Source: Chrysophaeum taylorii
Lineage: Eukaryota; Sar; Pelagophyceae; Pelagomonadales; Pelagomonadaceae
Reading direction: 5' to 3'
Length of the DNA: 64,000 bases
Assembly (NCBI GenBank): GCA_029834535.1
Contig: JAQMWT010000317.1
Coordinates: 558,001-622,000, forward strand
Under the pieces are notes generated by a model. That model did not search any database and was not told the DNA's origin. It saw only the letters and a program-made list of their open reading frames with translations. Both the position numbers and the translations under genes were made by a program. Position 1 is the stretch's first letter. Each line of letters opens with the position of its first letter. Below, in pieces: positions 9,091 through 19,482 of this stretch.

Positions 9091-10964
9091 TGGTGGTAAG
9101 ATTGGTGCGCCTCTTCTTCTTCTTCTTCTTTGGCGAAGTGGCCGTCGCCTTCGTGCCGCCGTCGCCTCAGCCGCGGGGGTTCCTCCATGTCGTCGTCGTG
9201 CAGCAACGCAGGGCCCAGGAGGTGGTGGTGGCCGAGGAGAGACCCCCGCCGACGACGACGTCGTCTATGCCGCCGCCGCCGCCGCCGACAATGCTGTTCG
9301 CCGACGAGTGTTCTTCGGTCGACGAAAGCGATAAGGAGCGGTGCCTGTCGTCGTTGTCGGCCAAAGTGCAGGAGACGCTCCTGGCGTCGACCTTGGACAT
9401 CCAAGTGCCCGGTCCTGGGGCGTCGCGCGAAGGTTCTTATTTCCAGGGGCCGCCCGCCAAGGCGCTGAAGATCAACCTCGACATCCTCAACTACCGTGCC
9501 AAGCGCGAACTCAAGCGCGGGCAGGTCGCGTCGGCGCGGCGCCTGTGGCAGCAGTGTTTGGAGATCGACAAGTACGACGGGCGCGCGTGGCTGGCCCTCT
9601 CGCGCGACGCTGAGAAAACTCGTCGCGATCCGAGGCTCGCGGCCCAGTACCTGCTCGAGTGCCTCCGGTACGCGCCGGCGAACGCGTACGTGCGACAGGC
9701 CTACGGGATCCTCCTCGAGCGCCAGGGCATGCGGAAGCAGGCGCTCGAACAGTACGACCGCGCGCTCGCCTACGACCCCTCCCACGCGGCGAGCTGGGTT
9801 GCCAAGGCCCGGCTCCTCGAAAGGCGGTTCCGGACGCCGTCCTACCTCGCCCACGACGTGTTGTCCGACGAAACCGATACCGAAACCGAACCCTCGCGGC
9901 GGCGCGTATACTTTTCGGTCTCGACGAAGGGCGACGCCGAGGCCTACGAGGAGGCGAGGAGGTGCTACGCCCAGGCCCTACGCGTCGACCCGACCAACGG
10001 CCAGGCGCTCGTCGCGAGCGGCATGTTCGAGGCGGGCGCAGGCCGCGTCGACGCCGCGCGACGCCTCTTCCGCCGCGCCGTCGAGGCTAACCCCAGAAAC
10101 GCGGCGAGCTACGCGGCGTGGGCCAAGGTCGAGGAGCACGAACGACCTCGGGACGCGCGGCGCTTCTACGCGGCCGCGCACGCGGCGCACCCCTCCAACA
10201 CGCGAGCGCTCACTTCCTGGGCGCGCTTCGAGCTGCGTCAGGGCAATGCGAGCGCCGCCGTCGAGATTCTCCACAAGGCGACGCGCGTCCGCACCGGCCG
10301 CGGCGGCTACCGCGGCGGCTGCGTCGACGGCGACGTCTTCGCGACCCTCGGCGAGATCACGTGGAAGCACTTTGGCGACGCGCGCCGCGCGCGAGACGCC
10401 TTTCGCCGCGCGATCAACGTCGACGCCTCCGTGCCGCGGGCCTACTTGTCTTGGGCATCTATGGAGACGCGCCTCGGCCGCCTCGATTTTGCCCGCGACA
10501 TCCTGCAGCAAGGCATCTGGGGCGTTACCACGGGCGTCTCGGACCGCCGCCGCGTCGCAGATCTCTGGCGCGCCGCCGCCCGCGTCGAGGTTGCCGCCGC
10601 CAAACGCGGCTCCTTCGCGAACGCGACCACCGTCGACGCCGTCCGCGCCGCCTTTCGCGAGGCCCTCGACCTCGTCTCCCAGCGCGCCGACCTCGCGAGC
10701 GACGGCGGCAAGCTCGCCGCGAGCGTGTTCCTCGAGTGGGCCAATTTCGAAGCCCTCCTCCCCGGCGGCCGCCATCGCCAGGTTTTGGAGGACGCGCTCC
10801 ACACGCTTCCCAACGACCCCCACCTCCGCAGCGCCCTCGAAACGGCAGATCGAGGACCTTCCTCCTCCTCCTCGGCTTCCTCCTCGAAGAGACCGGCGAC
10901 CTGGGGGAAGGCGGCCGTGCCCAACGACGCCGGAAGATCCCCGAGTGGTGGTGGTGGTGCTTGA
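9087..10964 (+). CDS. HAT/TPR-repeat RNA-processing protein, HCF107/Mbb1-like, plastid-targeted
   Basis: This frame encodes 625 residues. The N-terminus is a hydrophobic signal peptide (VRLVRLFFFFFFGEVAVA) followed by F-V-P-P. This gives an A|F junction like the ASAFAP motif of stramenopile plastid presequences, so plastid import is likely. From about residue 130 to 560 there are about a dozen TPR or half-a-TPR units. Examples are AWLALSRDAEKTRRDPRLAA, AASWVAKARLLERRF, YAAWAKVEEHERPRDARRFY, ALTSWARFELRQGN and AYLSWASMETRLGRLDFARDI. This array with W/A-rich helices is typical of HCF107, Mbb1 and related factors that bind and protect the 5' ends of chloroplast psbB/psbH transcripts. The C-terminus is serine-rich and low complexity. 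Two ATGs stand at 9087 and 9090. Family confidence is good; the target RNA is unknown. Confidence 0.8.
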   Translation: MMVVRLVRLFFFFFFGEVAVAFVPPSPQPRGFLHVVVVQQRRAQEVVVAEERPPPTTTSSMPPPPPPTMLFADECSSVDESDKERCLSSLSAKVQETLLASTLDIQVPGPGASREGSYFQGPPAKALKINLDILNYRAKRELKRGQVASARRLWQQCLEIDKYDGRAWLALSRDAEKTRRDPRLAAQYLLECLRYAPANAYVRQAYGILLERQGMRKQALEQYDRALAYDPSHAASWVAKARLLERRFRTPSYLAHDVLSDETDTETEPSRRRVYFSVSTKGDAEAYEEARRCYAQALRVDPTNGQALVASGMFEAGAGRVDAARRLFRRAVEANPRNAASYAAWAKVEEHERPRDARRFYAAAHAAHPSNTRALTSWARFELRQGNASAAVEILHKATRVRTGRGGYRGGCVDGDVFATLGEITWKHFGDARRARDAFRRAINVDASVPRAYLSWASMETRLGRLDFARDILQQGIWGVTTGVSDRRRVADLWRAAARVEVAAAKRGSFANATTVDAVRAAFREALDLVSQRADLASDGGKLAASVFLEWANFEALLPGGRHRQVLEDALHTLPNDPHLRSALETADRGPSSSSSASSSKRPATWGKAAVPNDAGRSPSGGGGA

Positions 10965-11134
10965 GGACGCCGTGATAAGGCGCAGCACGCGCACCAGACA
11001 TTCGGCACTGGGCACCTCCTCGCGGCTGCCTGCGAGTTTGCGCCTGTGCCTGTGAGCGCGAGCCTATGAATGATGAAAATAGTAGGCAGTAAGCTAACGA
11101 CGCCCACCTATTTTTTTGGTTCGTCGTCGTCGTT

Positions 11135-12286
11135 CTAGTTGACGGAGCATCCACCCCCCGGTCCGACGGAGCGTCCACGTCCGACGGAGCGTCCACGTCC
11201 GACGGAGCGTCCACGTCCGACGGAGCGTCCACGTCCGACGGAGCGTCCACGTCCGACGGAGCGTCCACGTCCGACGGAGCGTCCACGTCCGACGGAGCGT
11301 CCACGTCCGACGGAGCGTCCACGTCCTCCTCCAAAGGGAAAGGGCGCCGGGGACGAGGTGACGGGAGGACCGTCGAGGTCGGCCGCGACCGCGTCGACGG
11401 AGGTGATCGAGGAGGCGTGGGGCCCCACGAATGGTCTGGATGCGGGCTTGCGAAACGAGGTCGAAGATGCGAATCGACTTGTCGCGCCCCGCTGAAATCA
11501 GGCAGTTTCCGGAGGGCGTGAGGCAGATGGCGTAGACCGCGTCGACGTGGTCCTCAAACGATGCGAGAAACGCGCGAGTTTCGAGGTCCCACGAGTGGAT
11601 AATGGCGTCTTCGCGGGCGACGACGAGCTTCGCGTCGTCGGGCGCGAGCGCGATCGCCCTCACCGGCGCCGTCCCCGCGTCGCGCGAGTAGGCGCTGCTG
11701 AATAGAATGGTGCCCGTGAGGAGGTCCCACACCCTCGCCGTGCCATCCCTCGATCCCGAAGCGAGGCGATCGCCCGAAGAAAACGAATCCAAGCACGCTA
11801 CGCCGTCGCCGTGCCCCTCGAGAACGACCACGCAAACCCCAGTTTCTAGTTCCCACACCCGAATAGTCTTATCCCTCGAACTCGTCGCGAGCCTTTCGTG
11901 CCCCGTCATAGCGCACACGTCCGACACGCCGGCCGAGTGCCCTTCTAACACTAAAACGCAACCGCTGGCGACCGACCACACTCGCGCCGTCGCGTCTTCG
12001 GCGCCGCTCGCGATCCGCTCCCCAAACGGAAACACGCACACACTGCTGACCTCGCCCTGGTGCCCGCGCAGCACCGACACGCACTGGCCACTTGCCATAT
12101 CCGCATTGTGTGGTCCCAGCTAGCTGTGGCAACGTGGTCGCCACCCGGGAACCCGCGCACGCACACGACCGACCCGTGATGGCCCTCGAACGACCTCACG
12201 CATTCGCGTGTCGACGACGTCTTGAACCCGCGCACACTCCCATCGAACGATCCGTAGCTGCTTCTTCGCTTAGATTCGCGACACAT
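11135..12286 (-). CDS. WD40 beta-propeller protein, frame interrupted
   Basis: The minus strand encodes about seven WD40 repeats. The first is in one frame (SFEGHHGSVVCVRGFPGGDH to DHTMRIW, 12286 to about 12100). The next five or six are in another frame beginning MASGQCVSVLRGH at 12098 (LEGHSAGVSDVCAM, RLATSSRDKTIRVWEL, RLASGSRDGTARVWDL, CLISAGRDKSIRIFDL). The two frames abut inside the sequence ATATGG, exactly where IW should pass to the next blade. There is no room for an intron, so this is a one- or two-base indel: a sequencing/assembly error, a pseudogene, or less likely a programmed shift. After the last blade the frame again becomes uncertain and enters the 18-bp minisatellite. The start ATG at 12286 precedes a degenerate first blade. 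Propellers of this kind serve as protein scaffolds; no specific role can be named. Confidence 0.65.
11165..11326. repeat. 18-bp minisatellite (about 9 units)
   Basis: The unit GACGGAGCGTCCACGTCC repeats about nine times with almost no variation. It is a multiple of three, so all three minus-strand frames stay open and encode hexapeptide repeats (GRGRSV, RRTWTL or DVDAPS). It lies at the 3' end of the WD40 gene. Confidence 0.9.
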
Positions 12287-12384
12287 TCCGAACCGTCGTC
12301 GTCTAGGGTCACTATCTGCTGCTGCACTTTGTATCCTTGGCCCTTTACGTGCGTACTACTTATAGTGGACATTGTGGTCGGTCC

Positions 12385-14974
12385 CTATGAATCCTTCGTG
12401 CTCGACGAGGGCGGCGCCGCGCGATGGCGCTTGGCATCCCGCGTCTTGGCTCGCGCAACCTGAGCACGTTTGCTGTTCTTTTCGAAGGAGTCGGGCCGGA
12501 GTTCCTTGATGATCTCCGGGAGGAGTTCACAGATGGTCTTCCAGTCGAATGCTTGACCTGGTTGCAGACGCGCCTTGACACGAGCCTGGAGCTGCGCGAC
12601 GCCCTGCTGCTCGCCGTGCTTTTCAAGGAAGTCGAAGATGGGCTTGCGCTTCTCGTACGCCGTGTTAAACTTGCGGCTTTTGCCTCTCGGATCCCGCGCC
12701 CTGGCACTGCGCCAGGAGAAGCCCGCTTTGCCAGTACCCGGGCGCCTGACGGGCCCATAGCACTCGTCGAGGTACTTGAGAGGAGCACCGCCGCTGACGC
12801 CGCGGAAGTACTCTTCGGCCAACTCCTTTATGGTCGCTGGGCATAAGGCGAGCTTCGTCGCAAGAGCGAAGTTTGGAAGCGCCGGGGGGTCTACCGGCCA
12901 GGTCGATACATCAGACACAACCAGTCTTTGTTGACCAAACAGAAGGGCCTCGTCTGAGGCGTCGTTTAAGTCGGCGGCCGAAGCCCGTGGCGGAGTCTCT
13001 GGAAGCAATGTAGGAAATGTCGGAATCGCGCCGTTGCCGCATATTCGGTCGTGGAGCTCGCTGATGTGCCTAGCAGGAGTTCCGGTTAATCGCATTTCGA
13101 TTGGCTTCGCAGATAGACAGCTGGCCGAGCCGGTGACCTTGTGCTGCTCCAGCATCTCCGCGACCGAACCAAGCAGATCGCGAGCAAAAGAGGCACATTT
13201 CTTTTCTCCCCGTTCCTGCGCTGCCTCGGCAGTGCGCTGTAGCTGGTTGACACCTTCGTCCTTCATGGCCTGGAGGAGCTGCTGTCGGAATGTAAAGAAG
13301 CCGTAGGTGTCGTCATTGAACGGCGTATGCGAGAAAACGTGGAAGTGCTTCATTTTTTCGTAAAGGAACGCGAGATCCTGGCAGAGTACGACTGCCAGAT
13401 GCTCGACGAGCTCGACAAATTGCTTTGTGGCGACGTCGAGGTCGCTGTCCGAGAAGTCGGGCGATTCGACCCAGTCATAGTAAGAGTCGAGTAACGTCGC
13501 GTATACCTTCTTCACCAACGACTCGGGAGGCTGGACCAACGCGCGCAGCAAAAAAAAGTATCCGGGTCGGATCGGGAACCCGGCAGTTTGCCGGATCGTA
13601 TCCCAGGCCAGGTTGGTAAGATGGCTTCGGTTCAGCGCCTCATATCCACGATAACTCCCGGATCGTCCGACGTGCTGCTCCAAAAGACCGCCGCCGGTTA
13701 TTCCGTGTTGCATCGACCTTCCGTCGTTGAGGTGCCGGACTTTCTTCGCGGCATGCATCAGGGGGTTCGCAATGCTTGCCAACATCCAGCCGTAGTGGTT
13801 AGACATCGTATTGGGCGCGAGACTTGCGCGCATGTCAAAAGAGCCAACGCGACAGTCGCAGCTCGGGAGCACGTGGAAGGAATAGAAATCCCGGCGGAGG
13901 CGACCGTCGCCATCGCGTTCGGGTTGCCAGCGGGGCGCTCCCACCTTAAATATCACGTAAAATTCGAAGAACGACAACGCCAAGTGGAACTGCAGGCACA
14001 GCTCGGGCTTTGTCGCGTGTCGCATCGACGCGCTTAGCTTAAGATGGCCATTAATATTCGAATTTCCGTTGTCGTGCGAAAAGACGACGACCGGGCACCG
14101 TTGCGGTCCCTCGGTCTTCGCCGCGTGCACCACGCACAAGTCAGCCAACTGCAGTTCCCTCGCGTCATCCCTTCGAAACGAAAGCGTATCGCGAAGCCGG
14201 TGCGACAGGCGCATGAGCGCCGCCTGCTTCTCGGCAAGCCTCGAAGGCCGAGGGGAGTCCGCAAACAGACCAATCGTACTCAACTGGTAGTTTTGCTTCT
14301 CGTCGTAGTCGCGATGGATGGTACATCCTGAGCCCCCCCTATTGTCCCAGACCTGGTGCGTGTGCTCCTCGAGAATGCTTTTGAGCTGCGAGGATGAGAC
14401 ACCGTCAAGACAGCTGATCAGCTAAACGCACCCGACCAGCGGTGCGAGGCGCGGGGGCATTTGCCAGTTCCGCCCGGAACCTGTCGTCGAGCTTTTGAGC
14501 CATTTGCAAGTTGGTGACCGCCTTGATGGCCTGGCGCACGGATTCAATCCCGACACCCCTCCCGGGTCCGCCCGTGCCGGGCACAGGCTGGCCATTCTTC
14601 AGCTTTGGCCGAACCATTACAAACGATTCGAGCCATAGCTCGATCGTCGACGGCACCGCGGCCCCCGAGTACGCCTGCTTGTCGGCAGACATCTTCATGC
14701 CGCAGACGACATCGCCTGGCCTTGCTTCACACCAGGCGTACCATTGCTTCACCCACAGCTCGGAAGCTTCCTCCGTGCTCTTTTTTTTTCGATGATAATC
14801 GACAGCTACGCTTTTCGCGTGACGCGATGCGTGGAGAGCCTCGTCCGTCGGCGCTGTCACGGCGAAATCCGCCGGCCGCTTCCTGCTCGCCCCCCCCGGC
14901 CATCGCAACCGCGGTGCGGCTCTCCTTGATTGCCTGTTGAAGTGTCGCGGTTCGATAAACCAGCGCCCACACAC
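12385..14974 (-). mobile_element. Crypton-like element with Ndc10/GCR1-type tyrosine recombinase
   Basis: Two minus-strand frames read consecutively. The upstream one (14974-14405) is a SAM-like N-terminal DNA-binding domain: helices ending WVKQWYAWCEARPGDV, VPSTIELWLESFV, then VRQAIKAVTNLQMAQ. The downstream one (from about 14380, annotated open from 14283, to 12385) continues with QLKSILEEHTHQVW. It carries an R-x-D-D-A-R-x-L segment, a RHATKPELCLQFHLALSFF core, and then the Ndc10 domain-II-like block LNDGRSMQHGITGGG, then YEALNRSHLTNLAWDTIRQT, AGF and GYFFLLRALVQPPESL. This combination characterises the tyrosine recombinases of Crypton-type DNA transposons and related Ndc10-like proteins. 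The frame changes between the parts at about 14395. At the place where relatives have Y-L-T-x-L, this copy has H-L-T-N-L, so the nucleophile may be lost. The basic C-terminus (KRAQVARAKTRDAKRHR) is intact. No terminal repeats were found, as is usual for Cryptons. Confidence 0.6.
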
Positions 14975-15894
14975 GTAACGTAGATCTGCAAGACTCTCAC
15001 CGTTGAGAAATTAATTGTCACTCGATTCGAATGTGTGGCCCAAATGGCCCCGCGGACCGCCATTTTCGCCGACTCCACTCCTGAGACGCCTCAAAGTCAT
15101 GCTCTCTCCTGGGGCAGCGGACGAAACAACATTCCCCGCGTGGAGGTAATAGAGACTTTGTCGTGTTCGGTAAAAGAGAGGGCCTGGGTCCGCAACGACG
15201 TTATGGCGATAGAAGGCGCAGTTATCTACCCCGTCAGCTCCGCTGAGCCGGTCACGTCGCCCGCATGCCCTTCTCCCGACTCCCTCGCAAGATGCTCTCG
15301 CCTTGGGTCCGCGCCAAGCGCCCACCGGGGGCTGAGCAGATGACGTACGGGAGGACGCTCGCCAAAGGGCTCCGGAAGGAATGCGACATCCCCTTCAACC
15401 CTCGCACAAGACCGCGCGCAGTGGCGGTCCGCCATCAACTCGTACTCGGTCCTCGCCTCTACCCCACCACCTCTGTGATTTTCCTCTGTGATTCTGGGCC
15501 GGCTCCTGTCGGTCTGGCATGGCTCCCATGATCGGGAGAGGTCTGAAGTTATAGTTAGTGAGTTAGCTACTCTGGTGCTGGATAACAACAATTATATCGC
15601 GGCTATTAAACCACGTGACCAATCAAAGCGGCTCTCTCTTTTTCAACACAGTCAGCGCTATCTCTTACTTGGAATCCCCGCTTTGTTGGCCCGGTCGCTG
15701 CCTCACTACAGTCACTTGTGATAGATAATAAAGGCTATCTCGCGACGACGGCGACCCTACTGGTCTCGTTCTTTGCTACTGTCTCGTTCTTTGAGAGTCC
15801 GACGACTACGCAGCGCACGTGACAAGCAACGGCCCGACGCACAATCTTACCACCGCTATTTTTGTTTGACTGTTCTCGCTCGGTGTGCCTACCG
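14975..15894. other. Intergenic region
   Basis: Only short overlapping frames without recognisable motifs are seen here. The base composition is closer to 50% GC than in the genes. It may include the 5' flank of the Crypton-like element and the promoter of the terminal oxidase. Confidence 0.35.
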
Positions 15895-17070
15895 ATGGGC
15901 TTCTCACTTCCTGCGGTAGATCTCGCGTGTGCGTCTTCGTCGCCCTTAATCTGCAGAACGACCCCTGTTGGCCCCTCTCCCGATCTTCTTCGCGGGCTTC
16001 GCTGGGACTCCCACCGGGTCAATTCAATTTTAGGGTAAGTGTTGACGCGGAGATTCGAATGTTCTGTTTGGTCAGTGCGACTGTCGTCATCGCCCTCGAG
16101 CCGAATCGGCCGCCGCCGAACGTGGTGTCGCTGATCAGACAGTCGCTCCGCGTAACGCCCGTGTCGGCGCCGAACGTGAGCTTCTCGCTGAGCAACGAGC
16201 GCGTCTGGCGGCGCGAACGCAGCCGCGCGCAAGTCGATGCGCCGATCGTCGTGAAGATCCCGTGAGTAAATAGTATCGACGATATAAGGGGTTGGCCGCA
16301 GCTATTTCGCGCTGTGCTACGGTCTCGACGTCGTCTTCGATAACCGACCGATCGCTCGGTTCTGGTTTCTTGAATCGGTCGCTCGAATGCCGTACTTTGC
16401 TTACATCAGCATGTTGCACCTCTACGAGAGCTGCGGGTTCCGGCCGTGGGCGTCGGCCAAGCGCGTCCACTTCTCCCAGGAGTACAACGAGTACCATCAC
16501 TTGCTCATTATGGAGGCCCTTGGCGGGTCGCAACGGTGGGGGGACCGTTTCCTCGCGTACCATTCGTCCATCGTCTACTATTGGGTCCTCGTCGCTCTCT
16601 GGCTCGCGTCTCCATCTGTCGCCTATAAATTCTCCGAGCTCATCGAAGCCCACGCCGTCGACACCTACGGCGAGTTCCTCGACGCCAACGAGGACAAACT
16701 CCGCGCGATACCCGCGCCCCGGGTGGCCAAGGAGTACTACAAAACGACTTTGTTTCGGGACTTCGACATCCGCCAGGGCCTTCCCGACAACCGCGACTGC
16801 GACACGCTCTACGACGTCTTCGCCAACATCCGAGACGACGAGATGGAACACGTCTGCGTCGCTGCCGCCTGCAGCGAAACTCAAGTAGATCCCCCTTCGT
16901 CCTCCAATTTCGCGGCAGGGGTTATCCCGGCAGCGGCGCTCATTGCCTCCATAGCCTTTGCCAAGTACTTTCAAGCCGCCGACGACGTCGCGATTGTCGA
17001 TGATGCCCTCCCGGCTACCGTCTTCGACGACTTCCTAACGGCACTCCTCAACATCCTCCCCTTTACCTGA
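15895..17070 (+). CDS. PTOX: Plastid terminal oxidase (alternative-oxidase-type di-iron quinol oxidase)
   Basis: The product oxidises plastoquinol and reduces oxygen to water in thylakoid membranes. It is the safety valve in chlororespiration and carotenoid synthesis. The last exon (16302-17070) carries the iron ligands: E in RFWFLESVARMPYFAY, E and H in YNEYHHLLIMEALGG, E in FSELIEAHA, and E..H in NIRDDEMEH. A 40-nt GT-AG intron (16262-16301) joins IVVKIP to YFALCYGLDVVFDNRPIARF without a gap. A second likely intron (16035-16075, 41 nt, G|GTAAGT to CAG) connects an upstream exon starting at ATG 15895 (MGFSLPAVDLACASSS), giving 364 residues. If that intron is not used, the start would be ATG 16059 (MFCLVSATVVIALEP) and the protein 323 residues. 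LHLYESCGF and HLLIMEALGG favour PTOX over the mitochondrial oxidase. The C-terminal 70 residues are a lineage-specific tail. Confidence 0.88.
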
Positions 17071-17773
17071 GATTCCAATCTCCTCCGTCTGTGGTTGCGG
17101 CACGGTCGATGACCACATTATGGCAGTAAAATGCAACAACAGCCCGCCTTACTTCCCTGCTTCACGCTGTCGTTCTGCTTGTTGTTCTTGTCCCGCGAGG
17201 TTCGTCGTGGGCCTAGAGGGACCCTTGATTGCGCTATTTAAGTGCTAAAGGGGAGCGCGGACTCCTACCTTCTCCTCCCTTCCTAGCGCCGATGTCGGCG
17301 TCCTGTCATTTTAATCCGCCCCCCTCACCTTCCTCCGAGTCAATAACAGGCATGGTTTCGTGGTTGTTCCGAAAAAATAAGTGATAACTCTGGACTCTGC
17401 GCTTGACCTGCTAGGTGCTCCAACGTTCGTCAGGCACCGCTCCTGCTCGAACGAAAAACAGCAGTTCGCAGACTGGCCCTGCTTCATCCGTCTCTTATAC
17501 TAGTACGTCTCTTGTTTTGCTTTCCCCCAGATCCACGCGTAGCGCAAGATCACTCACTCACTCACTCACTCACTCACTCACTCACTCACTCACTCACTCA
17601 TGGCGCGCCGCACTTCTATGGCAACAAACAGCTCATCTAAAACGGGGCGACCCTCCCAACCCACCAAGAAAGGGTAAAGTTGGATGATACTAGGACCTGC
17701 TTTGTCATCCGGGAACCCCCGAGGGAAGAACCGGTCTTCATCTCACACAGGGAGGCCGTCGGCCCGCGGCACC
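17071..17773. other. Intergenic region with tetranucleotide repeat
   Basis: No gene is seen. The region includes the CACT microsatellite listed separately. A short upstream open frame merges into the Yip1-family gene. Confidence 0.4.
17551..17600. repeat. (CACT)n microsatellite
   Basis: About twelve uninterrupted copies of CACT, ending just before an ATG. They lie in the 5' region of the Yip1-family gene. Confidence 0.95.
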
Positions 17774-18478
17774 ATGATGCCTCATCACGACGAAGAGGAG
17801 GACGTGGGACTGATGGCGGAGGAGGGCCGCGGCCCCACAAAATCGTCGTCACCGTCGCTACTTGGGCTAGGTGGCATGTGCGCCTGCCTGTCGGTTGAAT
17901 ACTACCGACCGTTTTTTGACATCAACACCGACGAAGTCGTCGCACGAATTCGTTACGCGTTGGTATTTTGCGGCACGGGCTCGCCCTTCCTTGATGTCGT
18001 CCGCGAGAAGCCGGACGCGTACGGGCCTTGGTGGATATCGACTACCCTCGTTTTTCTCATCGCGGTCACGTCTCACCTCAAGACCCTCATGCAGTTCTCC
18101 GGGCAACACTACCGCTACGACTTTAAGGTCGTCACCTTCGCTGCGATGACCGTCTATACCTATCTCGGCTTCGCCGCGCTCGCGATTTGGCTTGCCCTCA
18201 ACTACTGGCTCAAGACCCCTCTCACCATCCTTCAATGCGCCTGCGTTGTCGGCTACTCGCTCTCGGTCTACGTCCCCGCCTCCATCCTCTGCGTTTTCTC
18301 CATCATCAGTTGGCCCGCGCTTCTCGCGGCCTGGGTCCTCTCCTCCCTCTTTGCTGTCAAATCTATCCTTCCCATCATCGAACATCACGAAAAACAGATG
18401 GTTGCCATCTTTGCGGGCGGTCTCGTCTCCATCAACTGCGGCCTCATGCTGATCATCAAGCTGGAGCTCTACTCGTAA
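17774..18478 (+). CDS. Yip1-domain Golgi membrane protein (YIPF1/2-like)
   Basis: Two ATGs (17774, 17777) start a 234-residue protein. An acidic cytosolic N-terminus (MMPHHDEEEDVGLMAEEG) is followed by the conserved Yip1-family entry EYYRPFFDINTDEVVARIRY and DAYGPWWISTTLVFLIAV. Five hydrophobic segments lie at about 95-112, 130-150, 155-180, 185-205 and 212-232, interrupted by YLGFAALAIWLALNYWLKT and GYSLSVYVPASILC, which fit the family. Yip1-family proteins sit in ER-Golgi membranes and bind Rab GTPases in vesicle traffic. The length matches the compact YIPF1/YIPF2 type. Sequence upstream of 17774 is open in frame but low in conservation and treated as 5' UTR. It is followed 74 bp later by the NIFK-like gene on the same strand. 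Confidence 0.88.
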   Translation: MMPHHDEEEDVGLMAEEGRGPTKSSSPSLLGLGGMCACLSVEYYRPFFDINTDEVVARIRYALVFCGTGSPFLDVVREKPDAYGPWWISTTLVFLIAVTSHLKTLMQFSGQHYRYDFKVVTFAAMTVYTYLGFAALAIWLALNYWLKTPLTILQCACVVGYSLSVYVPASILCVFSIISWPALLAAWVLSSLFAVKSILPIIEHHEKQMVAIFAGGLVSINCGLMLIIKLELYS

Positions 18479-18552
18479 TAAAAAATCCGGTAGTATCATC
18501 TATCGCCCGCCCGCCCGTGTTAATAATTAATTAACTACGAGGGTAAAGGATA

Positions 18553-19158
18553 ATGGAGGAGCATGTGCTCCTCGTCAAGGCTCGCGCTATCGAGGCCCGG
18601 CTCAAGGTGTTGAAGCGGAAGCTCGCCGAGGAGGCGGTTCCATCGGCGACTTCGGCCAAGGGCTCGCGCGTCATCTACATCGGGCACATCCCGCACGGGT
18701 TTTACGAGGACGAGATTCAAGGCTTCTTCTCACAGTTCGGCAAAGTCACCAACTCGCGGTTGTCGCGGTCGAAGAAGACTGGCGGGTCCAAGGGCTACGC
18801 CTTCGTCGAGTTCGCCGACCCCGACGTCGCGCGCATCGCGGCGGCGGCGATGGACAAGTACTTGATGGGCTCCAAGCAGCTCGTCTGCCGCGTCCTCGAG
18901 TCCGCGTTCGTCGAGGCGAGACCTACTCTCTTTCGAGGCAAGAAGCGCCGTGTAGATCGAACTCCGCGGACAAAACTCGGGGACCGCGTGGCAAATCCCG
19001 CGAACCTCGAAAAGAGTGCGAAACGAAAACGAAAATCCCTCGAGGCACTCGGAATTCACTACGACTTTCCGCTCAAGAAAATGCCCGACACCCCCAAGCT
19101 CACCACCAAGAACAAGAAGAAGAAGAAGGAGGAGAATACGACCAAGATGCAGGCCTAG
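18553..19158 (+). CDS. Nucleolar RRM protein, NIFK/Nop15-like (60S ribosome biogenesis)
   Basis: This frame encodes 201 residues. A short coiled N-terminus (HVLLVKARAIEARLKVLKRK) is followed by one RRM at about 38-116: RNP2 is VIYIGHIPHGF and RNP1 is KGYAFVEFADPDVA. After the RRM comes the NIFK/Nop15 signature: LMGSKQLVCRVLE, a short P-T-L-F-R-G segment, and a lysine-rich tail with KSLEALGIHYDFP. Yeast Nop15 and human NIFK act in 27S pre-rRNA processing in the nucleolus. Length and layout match Nop15 (about 220 residues). The gene is intronless. The neighbouring RNA polymerase I subunit and eL33 elsewhere in this window serve the same process but are not adjacent. Confidence 0.88.
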   Translation: MEEHVLLVKARAIEARLKVLKRKLAEEAVPSATSAKGSRVIYIGHIPHGFYEDEIQGFFSQFGKVTNSRLSRSKKTGGSKGYAFVEFADPDVARIAAAAMDKYLMGSKQLVCRVLESAFVEARPTLFRGKKRRVDRTPRTKLGDRVANPANLEKSAKRKRKSLEALGIHYDFPLKKMPDTPKLTTKNKKKKKEENTTKMQA

Positions 19159-19482
19159 GCTCTACTTCTTCGCACCTCGCGGTCGGTCTGACGCTGTTCC
19201 TCCTTGAACCAATGGGTATTACTATGCGAAGGAAGTGGGCGCATCCGACGGTCGCAGCGGAATTTCGTTGCCGATAGAAGAAACCGATCGATCTGAGGGT
19301 GTCACACCCAGGGCGGACGGGTTGGAGTATGTAGGGTCAGTATTACGCTCGACGTCGCACGTACGCGGGGGGTGACACGACACGACACTACTATAATGCA
19401 AGCAATTAATTCTACGGGGTAGAATGCCACGAGCTCCTGCGGCGAAAGTCCTGGGTCATCATCATCATCAGAAGAAGACGTC

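Noticed and set aside
9496-11055. 519-codon alternative frame
   Set aside because: This is a shadow of the HCF107-like gene: arginine/serine/proline-rich, typical of the +1 frame in GC-rich coding DNA.
11165-11326. CRISPR-like regular array
   Set aside because: Units are contiguous 18-mers without spacers, in a eukaryotic gene; it is a minisatellite.
12095-12105. Programmed ribosomal frameshift in the WD40 gene
   Set aside because: No slippery heptamer or downstream structure is evident; an indel is the simpler explanation.
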